From assembly GCA_003552885.1 (NCBI GenBank), contig PUPA01000142.1:1-7366 (forward strand): a DNA stretch of 7,366 nt. Reading direction: 5' to 3'. This DNA comes from Natrialbaceae archaeon. Lineage in GTDB: Archaea > Halobacteriota > Halobacteria > Halobacteriales > Natrialbaceae. The position numbers and the translations under genes are program-made. The notes below the pieces were generated by a model. The model did not search any database, was not told where the DNA came from, and saw only the letters and a list, made by a program, of their open reading frames with translations. Positions 1 through 5,519 of the stretch are shown here, piece after piece (positions within the stretch are counted from its first letter, which is position 1; every line of letters begins with the position of its first letter).

Positions 1-71
1 GCGACCTGCCGGCCGGTGAGAAACTCCGCGATCTCCGTCGTCGTCATCTCGACTTGCTCGTCGACGGTCAT
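1..71 (-). CDS. Partial CDS, N-terminus only (possibly a pyridoxamine 5'-phosphate oxidase-like protein)
   Basis: Only the first 23 codons are inside the window; the gene continues past the left edge. Its ATG overlaps the TGA of the upstream universal stress protein as ATGA, which suggests translational coupling and one operon. The visible peptide starts MTVDEQVEMTTTEIAEFLTG; a second Met at codon 9 is an alternative start. A short acidic N-terminus leading into an 'EFL..R.V' helix resembles haloarchaeal members of the pyridoxamine 5'-phosphate oxidase-like (FMN-binding split barrel) family, which often sit beside UspA genes. That family assignment is inference from very little sequence and could be wrong; that a gene starts here is better supported by the exact stop/start overlap. 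Confidence 0.45.
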   Translation of the reverse strand, partial: MTVDEQVEMTTTEIAEFLTGRQV

Positions 72-655
72 CCGTCGGTCACCTCCACGTTCGTCTCGAA
101 GGCGGCCGACGTGACCGCGCTCCCACACATGATACAGCCCCGATCGAGAAAGCCCCGCTTCGTGGTCTCGCTCATGTGTACCACCTCGCCACACTCCGGA
201 CACTCGAAGACGACCTCGGCGTCTTCCGGCGTCGACAGCCGGTCGCCGGCCGCCCCGTTGACGATCAACACCGGCACCGTCGCGTTCGCGTGGACACAGT
301 CGGCGACGCTGCCTTTCAGCAGCCGACCGATGCCGGTCTCGCCCGCCGGCCCCACGACGATCACGTCGGCGTCGGCTTCCTCGGCGTACGCCACGACCGA
401 CTCGCAGGGATCGCCGACCCGCACCGCCGTCGTGACCTCGACGCCGCGGTCTTTCGCCTCGTGTTCGACGTAGGTGACTGTCCTCTCCGCCTCCTGGCGC
501 GGTCGTGCACGGAGCCGGTCGCGAGCCTCGAACTCCTTGGCCACCGAGAGTCCGTGGACGGTCGCACCCATGTCTTCGGCCAGGTCGATACCGTGGTCCG
601 CCGCCCGACGGGCTCCCTCGCTCCCATCGGTCGCGATGAGTACGTCCCGGTACAT
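68..655 (-). CDS. Universal stress protein (UspA family) with a C-terminal zinc-ribbon-like module
   Basis: Product is 195 residues. Residues 1-134 form a standard UspA domain: the first strand with the early Asp (VLIATDGS, Asp10) and the ATP-binding motif G-x2-G-x9-G-S at Gly102, Gly105 and Gly115-Ser116, so nucleotide binding is expected. Most single-domain Usp proteins end at about 140 residues. Here some 60 residues follow, carrying Cys152-x2-Cys155 and Cys174-x2-Cys177 (CPECG and CIMCG), a spacing that fits a zinc ribbon. The Usp domain is a cytoplasmic stress or ATP-sensing module; the role of the zinc-ribbon tail is not known to me. The ATG at 655 begins exactly at the conserved first strand (MYRDVLIATDGS), which fixes the start. 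It is divergent from the carotenoid oxygenase gene and overlaps the next minus-strand gene by ATGA. Confidence 0.95.
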   Translation of the reverse strand: MYRDVLIATDGSEGARRAADHGIDLAEDMGATVHGLSVAKEFEARDRLRARPRQEAERTVTYVEHEAKDRGVEVTTAVRVGDPCESVVAYAEEADADVIVVGPAGETGIGRLLKGSVADCVHANATVPVLIVNGAAGDRLSTPEDAEVVFECPECGEVVHMSETTKRGFLDRGCIMCGSAVTSAAFETNVEVTDG

Positions 656-694
656 AGCCGACCGTTCGACGGCCAGCGGCTTGGCGTCGACTCT

Positions 695-714
695 GTATGT
701 ATTGATATTTTATG
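695..714. promoter_or_regulatory. AT-rich divergent promoter region with TATA-like elements
   Basis: In a very GC-rich setting this 20-base stretch (GTATGTATTGATATTTTATG) is almost free of GC runs. It lies 40-59 bases ahead of the universal stress protein ATG on the minus strand, where it reads ATAAAATATC, and about 100 bases ahead of the likely carotenoid oxygenase start on the plus strand. Archaeal TATA boxes centre near -27, so it could place a transcript start for either side, with a leader of roughly 20 bases for the stress gene. Use in both directions is inference; the stress-gene direction fits the spacing better. Confidence 0.55.
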
Positions 715-814
715 AGGGTTGGGGCAGTTGGCGATCGGATCCACACCGTCGACCGGCGATCCGGGCTACGACCGTCGGCCGTGGATTGACGTGTCTCGGA
801 GCCCAACGGCGACC

Positions 815-2221
815 GTGTCAACCGATTCCGCCTACGAGCTGGGGTTCCGGTCGGTCGACCGGGAGTTCGTCGACCGCCGGCTGCCCGTGGAGGGGAGCCT
901 CCCCGACTGGCTCTCGGGGTCGCTGATCCGCAACGGCCCCGGCCGGTTCGAGATCGGCGACCGCCGGGTGACCCACTGGTTCGACGGGCTCGCGATGCTC
1001 CGGCGGTACGCGTTCGAAGACGGCGAGGTGCGCTATACGAACCGGATTCTCCGGACGGAGGCCTACGAGCGCGCGCTGGCCGGCGAGACGATGGGCGAGT
1101 TCGGCACCGACGCCGGGCTCCGGACGCCCCTGAAGTGGCTCCGCGCGCTCGGCCCGCCGGAGGCCACCGACAACGCCCCCGTCCACGTCGCCCGGCTCGG
1201 CGGGGAGTTCCTCGCGCTCACCGAGGCCCCCCGTCGGGTCGCGTTCGACCCCGTGACCCTCGAGAGCCGCGGCGAGTTCGCCTTCGAGGACGAGCTGACC
1301 GTCCACCTCGCGACGGCCCACCACGTCGTCGACGGGGCTCGCGGGGAGACCGTCGGCTACGGGCTGGAGTTCGGCCGTCCCCACCGGTTTCACTTCTTCC
1401 GGATCCCCGACGACGAGCGCCGGCGCGAGCTCATCGGTTCCGTCGAGGCGACCGGGCCAGGCTACGTCCACAGCGTCGCCGTCACCACGGACCACGTCGT
1501 GCTCTTCGAGACGCCCCTCCACGTCTCCCTGCCGCGGCTGCTCGCCCCCTGGAACCAGGGGCTGCTCGACGGGCTGGTCTACCGACCCGAACGTGGCACC
1601 CGGATCGTCGTCGTCGACCGACACAGCGGCGAGGTGGTCGCGGAGCCGGTCGTCCCGCCGTTTTTCACCTTCCACCACGTCAACGCCTTCGAGGACGACG
1701 GGGAGGTCGTCGCGGACCTCGTCGAGTTCGAGGACGACGGCATCGTCCGAGCGCTCTCGTTTGCTTCCCTCTCGGAGGACGCGTTCTCGGCCGCCCCGGA
1801 CGGTCGGCTCGTCCGGTACCGGATCGGCCACGACGGCCGAGTCTCCCGGCGGCGGCTGTACGACGGCGGCCTCGAGCTGCCGACCGTCCCGCCTCCGGTC
1901 CGGACGCACCGACACCGGTACGTCTACGCACAGGCGACCGACCGCCGTGGGGCGAACGGCCTGGTCAAGGTCGACGCCGACCGCGAGGTCGCCACGGAGT
2001 GGTGGGAACGTGGCGTCTACGTCGAGGAGCCACGCATGGTCCCCAGAGCCGGGGGAACGGCCGAGGACGACGGCGTCGTGCTCGCGACGGCACTCGACAC
2101 GGTCGGCGAGCGCTCCCTGTTGCTCGCGTTCGACGCAGCCAACCTGGAGGAGCTCGCCCGTGCGGAGCTGCCCCACGTCGTCCCCTTCGGCTTCCACGGG
2201 CGGTTCTTCGGGGACGTCTGA
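815..2221 (+). CDS. Carotenoid cleavage oxygenase (BCO/RPE65-like family)
   Basis: Non-haem iron(II) dioxygenase predicted to split a carotenoid or apocarotenoid at a double bond to aldehydes such as retinal; substrate and cut site cannot be read from the sequence. From a GTG at 815 it has 468 residues, normal for the family. The four iron-binding histidines are present: His169 (TAHH), His219 (GYVHS), His287 (FHHVNAFED) and His461 (PFGFHG), with likely second-shell glutamates Glu137 (LTEAP) and Glu405 (EEPRMVP). The N-terminal WLSGSLIRNGPGRFEIG and THWFDGLAML blocks are also typical. FHHVNA and the final PFGFHG resemble beta-carotene oxygenases. The frame is open up to a TTG at 719 with a GTG at 791; I prefer 815 because homology starts just after it (YELGFRSVDREF) and the residues before it look non-coding. 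The photolyase gene follows after 126 bases. It is unrelated to Brp/Blh retinal-forming enzymes. Confidence 0.92.
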   Translation: MSTDSAYELGFRSVDREFVDRRLPVEGSLPDWLSGSLIRNGPGRFEIGDRRVTHWFDGLAMLRRYAFEDGEVRYTNRILRTEAYERALAGETMGEFGTDAGLRTPLKWLRALGPPEATDNAPVHVARLGGEFLALTEAPRRVAFDPVTLESRGEFAFEDELTVHLATAHHVVDGARGETVGYGLEFGRPHRFHFFRIPDDERRRELIGSVEATGPGYVHSVAVTTDHVVLFETPLHVSLPRLLAPWNQGLLDGLVYRPERGTRIVVVDRHSGEVVAEPVVPPFFTFHHVNAFEDDGEVVADLVEFEDDGIVRALSFASLSEDAFSAAPDGRLVRYRIGHDGRVSRRRLYDGGLELPTVPPPVRTHRHRYVYAQATDRRGANGLVKVDADREVATEWWERGVYVEEPRMVPRAGGTAEDDGVVLATALDTVGERSLLLAFDAANLEELARAELPHVVPFGFHGRFFGDV

Positions 2222-2254
2222 GCGCGTCGCTTCGAGGACGTCTGAGCGCGTCGC
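2207..2254 (+). repeat. Two-copy 24-bp tandem repeat spanning the carotenoid oxygenase stop codon
   Basis: Positions 2207-2230 and 2231-2254 are adjacent copies of a 24-base unit beginning TTCGGGGACGTCTGAGCGCG (first copy) and differing by one base, G to A at the fifth position. Each copy holds an in-frame TGA (2219-2221 and 2243-2245). Because 24 is a multiple of three, the second copy repeats the final codons in frame: after the real end FFGDV, readthrough would add seven residues ending FEDV before the second stop. This looks like a recent slippage or unequal-crossover duplication. Confidence 0.9.
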
Positions 2255-2347
2255 CGGCCGACCAGACGGACGGCTCCCCGTTCGGGCGCGTCGCTCCCCG
2301 ACGTCGTTAGCCGTCCACTTGAGGTGGCTTCGGCCCGTCGACGTCGT

Positions 2348-3910
2348 ATGCTCACCCCACGGGTCGGGACGGTCCCCGACTACGAGGTCGACGGCGAGAC
2401 GCGCGTCCCCTGGCTGCTCGGCACCCAGCTGTCGACCGACGCCGGGCCGCTCGCCCGCGCGCCGGCCGGGAGCCGCGTCCTGCTCGTCGAGGCTCACGGC
2501 TTCGCCAGGCGGCTGCCCTACCACGTCCAGAAGCTGACGCTCGTGTTCGCCGCGATGCGGGCGTTCCGCGACCGCCTGCGGGAAGCCGGCTACGACGTCG
2601 TCTACCTGCGAGCCGAGACGTTCGGGGAGGCCCTCGAGACGTACTTCGAGCGGTATCCGGCGGACACCCTCGTCCTCGCGCCCTCGCCGAGCCACGGGAG
2701 CGGCCGGCGGCTGGCAGAGCTGGCCGACGCCGCCGGCGGGGCGGTCGAGCTCGTCGACAACGAGCTGTTCGTCTCGACGCCGGCGGCGTTCGACCGGTGG
2801 GCCGGGGACGCCCACCGCTACCGCCACGAGGAGTTCTACCGGCACATGCGCCGGGAGACGGGCGTGCTGATGGTCGACGGCGAGCCGGTCGGCGGCGAGT
2901 GGAACTACGACGCGGACAACCGGGAGACGCCACCGCTGGGGTGGGAGCCGCCACGGCGGCGGCGGTTCGAGCCCGACGAGCGGACCCGCGCGGTCGCCGC
3001 GTGGGTCGACGCCGAGTTCGACACCTGGGGTGATCCGGAGGGGTTCGCCTGGCCGGTCACCCGCGAGGACGCGCTGACGGCCCTCGAGTCCTTCGCGAGC
3101 GAGCGGCTGCCGGCGTTCGGCGACTACCAGGACGCCATGCGCCGGGGGGAGCCCGCGATGGCTCACTCGCTGCTCTCGCCGGCGATCAACCTCGGGCTGA
3201 TCCACCCCTGGGAGGCGATCGAGCGGGTCGAGCGCGCCTACGCGGAGGACGAGCGGGTGGCGATCAACGACGCCGAGGGGTTCGTGAGACAGCTTCTGGG
3301 CTGGCGGGAGTTTCTCAGACACGTCTACCGTCGGGAGATGCCCGCTCTCGACCGGGCGAACCAGCTCGAGGCGGACCGGGAGCTCCCGGAGGCCTACTGG
3401 AGCGCCGAGGCGCGGATGGCCTGTCTCGGCGAGGCCGTCGGCGACGTCCACGACCGGGGGTACGCCCACCACATCCAGCGGCTGATGGTGCTCGCGAACC
3501 TCGCGACGCTGTGGGGCGTCGAGCCCCGTCAGCTGAACGAGTGGTTCCACGCCACGTTCGTCGACGCCTACCACTGGGTGACGACGCCGAACGTGATCGA
3601 GATGGGCCAGTACGGCGCGGGCGTGTTCGCCACCAAACCGTACGTCTCCTCGGCGAACTACGTCGACCGGATGTCCGACTACTGTGCGGGCTGTCCGTAC
3701 GATCCCGACGCGACCGTCGGCGAGGACGCCTGTCCGCTGAACGCCCTCTACTGGGAGTTTCTCGACAGGAACGAAGACGAGCTGCGCTCGAGCGGCCGGA
3801 TGGGGCTGATGTACAGCCACGTCGACCGCAAACGCGAGGCCGGCGAGCTCGAGGCGATCCGCGAGCGGGTCGCCCGGCTCCGCGAGCTCGAGGCCGAAGG
3901 GAGGCTGTAA
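2348..3910 (+). CDS. Iron-sulphur photolyase/cryptochrome, PhrB-like (COG3046, FeS-BCP family)
   Basis: FAD-dependent flavoprotein of the prokaryotic (6-4) photolyase/cryptochrome branch. Characterised relatives (Agrobacterium PhrB, Rhodobacter CryB) use a 4Fe-4S cluster and a lumazine antenna, and PhrB repairs (6-4) photoproducts with blue light. The product has 520 residues. N-terminal Rossmann-like domain: VLLVEAHGFARRLPYHVQK near residues 40-60 and the family block GGEWNYDADNRE at 182-193. The C-terminal FAD domain carries EGFVRQLLGWREF (310-322) and MGQYGAGVFATKPY (419-432). The four cluster cysteines are all present: Cys359 (MACL), Cys446 and Cys449 (DYCAGC) and Cys462 (DACPLN); the 3- and 13-residue steps match PhrB as I recall it. 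The ATG at 2348 is preferred to an in-frame GTG at 2324, whose extra residues (ASARRRR) look non-coding. It follows the carotenoid oxygenase on the same strand and converges on a ferredoxin gene 22 bases away. Repair enzyme or photoreceptor cannot be decided from sequence. Confidence 0.94.
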   Translation: MLTPRVGTVPDYEVDGETRVPWLLGTQLSTDAGPLARAPAGSRVLLVEAHGFARRLPYHVQKLTLVFAAMRAFRDRLREAGYDVVYLRAETFGEALETYFERYPADTLVLAPSPSHGSGRRLAELADAAGGAVELVDNELFVSTPAAFDRWAGDAHRYRHEEFYRHMRRETGVLMVDGEPVGGEWNYDADNRETPPLGWEPPRRRRFEPDERTRAVAAWVDAEFDTWGDPEGFAWPVTREDALTALESFASERLPAFGDYQDAMRRGEPAMAHSLLSPAINLGLIHPWEAIERVERAYAEDERVAINDAEGFVRQLLGWREFLRHVYRREMPALDRANQLEADRELPEAYWSAEARMACLGEAVGDVHDRGYAHHIQRLMVLANLATLWGVEPRQLNEWFHATFVDAYHWVTTPNVIEMGQYGAGVFATKPYVSSANYVDRMSDYCAGCPYDPDATVGEDACPLNALYWEFLDRNEDELRSSGRMGLMYSHVDRKREAGELEAIRERVARLRELEAEGRL

Positions 3911-3932
3911 CCGTCGGCCGGTCTCCGAGGCG

Positions 3933-4271
3933 TCACTCCCTGCCGCCCCAGATCCGCTTTCCGGTCACGAGCGCGACGGTCATCGGCCCCTCGACGGTCA
4001 CCTGACACGACAGGCGCGGATAGCCAAACCGGGCCGCCAGCCGGTCGTGCCAGTGGTCGGGGTCGACCGCACCCTCACACAACCGGACCCCACAGGTCGC
4101 ACAGAGCCCCCGTCCGCCGCAGTTCAGCGCGGCGGTGTACCGGGTGTACGGCGAGCAGTCGGCCTCGAGCAGCGCCTCCCGGAGGTTCCTCCCGCGAGGG
4201 ACCGACAGCCGCCGCTCGGTCCCGTCGACGATGACGGTCACCGGAACCCGGTCGTCGTCCGAACGGTCCAC
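3933..4271 (-). CDS. Small 2Fe-2S ferredoxin-like protein
   Basis: Product of 112 residues with a beta-grasp 2Fe-2S ferredoxin pattern: a strand-turn-strand start (VTVIVDGTERRLSVPRG), the helix NLREALLEAD, the cluster loop Cys51-x5-Cys57-x2-Cys60 (LNCGGRGLCATC) and the fourth ligand Cys89 (RLSCQV). The first interval is x5, not the x4 of plant-type ferredoxins; x5 with a CGG loop is found in adrenodoxin-like proteins and in the ferredoxin domains of corrinoid-protein activators. Cys39 and Cys65 are additional. It is predicted to be a soluble one-electron carrier; the partner is unknown. The start is GTG at 4271, which a TATA-like box about 30 bases upstream supports; a GTG at 4241 (MTVIVDG) is the main alternative. 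It is convergent with the photolyase gene and divergent from the patatin unit, so no operon partner is visible. Confidence 0.86.
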   Translation of the reverse strand: MDRSDDDRVPVTVIVDGTERRLSVPRGRNLREALLEADCSPYTRYTAALNCGGRGLCATCGVRLCEGAVDPDHWHDRLAARFGYPRLSCQVTVEGPMTVALVTGKRIWGGRE

Positions 4272-4298
4272 GCCCGTCGTCGGGTGCGACCGGAGAAA

Positions 4299-4308
4299 GG
4301 GTTTACCC
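4299..4308 (-). promoter_or_regulatory. TATA-like element for the ferredoxin gene, within a GGGT/ACCC inverted repeat
   Basis: On the minus strand the core GTAAAC (4301-4306) is centred about 32 bases ahead of the GTG at 4271, which would give a leader of only a few bases. The plus-strand sequence GGGTTTACCC is an inverted repeat with 4-base arms, so it might also bind a dimeric regulator. Spacing and local AT content are what I see; the function is inferred. Confidence 0.4.
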
Positions 4309-4315
4309 CGGAACC

Positions 4316-4352
4316 CGTTCGGCCCGGCTCCGCTGGGATCCGTTCGGTCCGG
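4316..4352 (+). repeat. Pair of 12-bp direct repeats in a divergent intergenic region
   Basis: CGTTCGGCCCGG at 4316-4327 and CGTTCGGTCCGG at 4341-4352 differ by one base and start 25 bases apart. The core CCGTTCGG also occurs inverted as CCGAACGG at 4259-4266, inside the start of the ferredoxin gene. They lie between the divergent ferredoxin and patatin units, where operator sites would be expected. Given the GC-rich background, chance similarity is possible. Confidence 0.35.
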
Positions 4353-4436
4353 GGCTGCCGGCCCGACGATCCGGCCGGACGCTCACACCGATCGACGGAG
4401 CCGTCGGGACGACACGAACCCGTCTCCGGGCGGAGG

Positions 4437-4442
4437 TTTATT
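4437..4442 (+). promoter_or_regulatory. TATA-like box for the mini-ORF/patatin transcript
   Basis: TTTATT stands out in GC-rich surroundings and is centred about 28 bases before the ATG at 4468, the spacing expected for a leaderless haloarchaeal transcript that begins at or next to that ATG. No comparable AT-rich element precedes the patatin ATG at 4548. Confidence 0.55.
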
Positions 4443-4467
4443 CGGGTGGGGGCCCTCTCGCGGAGCG

Positions 4468-4551
4468 ATGAACGCACGGGACGTTCCCGACGCCGACGCG
4501 GCGGGAGCCCTCACGGAGGACCGGACGGATCGCGTCGCCGGACGACCATGA
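4468..4551 (+). CDS. Possible 27-codon leader ORF coupled to the patatin-like gene
   Basis: A short ORF runs from the ATG at 4468 to a TGA at 4549-4551. Its product would be 27 residues, hydrophilic and charged, beginning MNARDVPDADAAGAL; I recognise no family. Two things favour it: a TATA-like TTTATT sits at the leaderless distance upstream, and its TGA overlaps the patatin ATG as ATGA. It could be a leader peptide that couples translation of the patatin gene, or a small protein. It may equally be a chance reading frame in a 5' leader, since GC-rich DNA is poor in stop codons. It is in a different frame from the patatin gene. Confidence 0.35.
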   Translation: MNARDVPDADAAGALTEDRTDRVAGRP

Positions 4552-5519
4552 CGGCGGAGCCGCCGAAAGTCGCCATCGCCTGCCAGGGTGGCGGGAGCCA
4601 CACGGCGTTCACCGCCGGCGTCCTCGCGCGGCTGTTCGAGACGCCGACGCTCCGGACCGACGTCGACCTCGTCGGCCTCAGCGGCACCTCCGGTGGGGCC
4701 GTCTGTGCGCTGTTGACCTGGTACGGCCGCGAACACCCCGACCTCACGCCGAGGGAGGTGCTCACCGACTACTGGGCCGATCTGGCGGCTACCGACCCGG
4801 TGAACCGGACGGCGAACGGGATGGTCCGCTGGGCCGGGGCCCTCGAACGGATGGGCGTCCCCGTCCCCGACGTCAGCCCGTACTACTCGCCGGCGTCGTA
4901 CCTGAGCCGAATCGAGTACCTCCGGCTTCTCGAACGCCACGTCGACTTCGAGGCGATTTCGGCGCTGAGAGACGGCAGCGAGCCGGCGTTGCTGATCAGC
5001 GCCATCGACGTCCTCACGGGGGAGTTCGCGATCTTTCGCGAGGACGAGCTCTCGCCGGAGGCGATCCTCGCGTCGGCGGCGCTCCCGGACGTATTCAAAG
5101 CCGTCGAGGTCGACGGGAGCTACTACTGGGACGGGCTCTTCTCGAAGAACCCGCCGATCAAGGAGTTCGTGACGAACGGCCGTCTCCCGGACCCGGACGA
5201 GATCTGGATCGTCAAGATCAACCCCGAACGGCGCTCTCGCGTCCCGAGATCCGTCGACGGCATCGCCGACAGGCGAAACGAACTCTCGGGGAACAAGTCG
5301 CTCAACGCCGAGGTGGGGTTCTTAGAGCAGGTCAACGGGTGGATCGAAGCGGGATACCTGCCCGAGACGTTCACCCACACCGAGATCGAACGGATCCGCC
5401 TCGACCGTCCCGACCTCGGCTGGCGGACGAAACTCGAACGCGAGCCGGCGTTCATCGAGGGGCTGTACGCGGACGGCGAGGCCGCGGCCGACGCGTTCTT
5501 ACAGCGGCGGCGGCCCTAG
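4548..5519 (+). CDS. Patatin-like phospholipase family serine hydrolase (candidate PHA depolymerase)
   Basis: Cytoplasmic Ser-Asp dyad hydrolase of 323 residues, acting on lipid acyl esters or polyesters. Visible in order: the oxyanion-hole glycine loop QGGGSHTAFTAGVL (Gly14-Gly16); the nucleophile motif G-x-S-x-G as SGTSGGAVCAL with Ser48; and the catalytic Asp195 in YYWDGLFSKNPPI, the DG element of patatins. There is no signal peptide or membrane segment. The type includes PhaZh1 of Haloferax mediterranei, a granule-associated patatin-like polyhydroxyalkanoate depolymerase, and the short N-terminus before the glycine loop and the dyad positions fit that kind. A phospholipase role is equally open. 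The ATG at 4548 leads directly into the first strand (PPKVAIACQGGG); the same frame is open further upstream but reads as non-coding arginine-rich sequence. It overlaps a possible mini-ORF by ATGA, and its TAG shares a CTAG with the convergent DP1 gene. Confidence 0.92.
   Translation: MTAEPPKVAIACQGGGSHTAFTAGVLARLFETPTLRTDVDLVGLSGTSGGAVCALLTWYGREHPDLTPREVLTDYWADLAATDPVNRTANGMVRWAGALERMGVPVPDVSPYYSPASYLSRIEYLRLLERHVDFEAISALRDGSEPALLISAIDVLTGEFAIFREDELSPEAILASAALPDVFKAVEVDGSYYWDGLFSKNPPIKEFVTNGRLPDPDEIWIVKINPERRSRVPRSVDGIADRRNELSGNKSLNAEVGFLEQVNGWIEAGYLPETFTHTEIERIRLDRPDLGWRTKLEREPAFIEGLYADGEAAADAFLQRRRP

Noticed and set aside
719..814. A TTG start at 719 or GTG start at 791 for the carotenoid oxygenase
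   Set aside because: The TTG lies within about ten bases of the AT-rich promoter element, and the extra residues lack family similarity and the acidic bias. The GTG at 791 remains possible, but 815 fits the conserved N-terminus best.
818..3820. A 1000-codon open frame on the minus strand across the carotenoid oxygenase and photolyase genes
   Set aside because: It is antisense to two well-supported enzymes, spans the gap between them, and its product is a low-complexity Val/Arg/Pro/Glu-rich sequence with no domain. Long antisense frames are common in GC-rich haloarchaeal DNA.
3911..3932. A terminator hairpin in the 22-base gap between the photolyase and ferredoxin genes
   Set aside because: Only a short CGGCCG-type palindrome is present and there is no T-rich tract on either strand, so no terminator can be supported.
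4047..4547. Upstream extension of the patatin-like frame to 4047
   Set aside because: It would run through the ferredoxin gene on the other strand and the divergent promoter region, and it encodes Arg/Pro-rich sequence unlike a real protein; the glycine loop begins right after the ATG at 4548.
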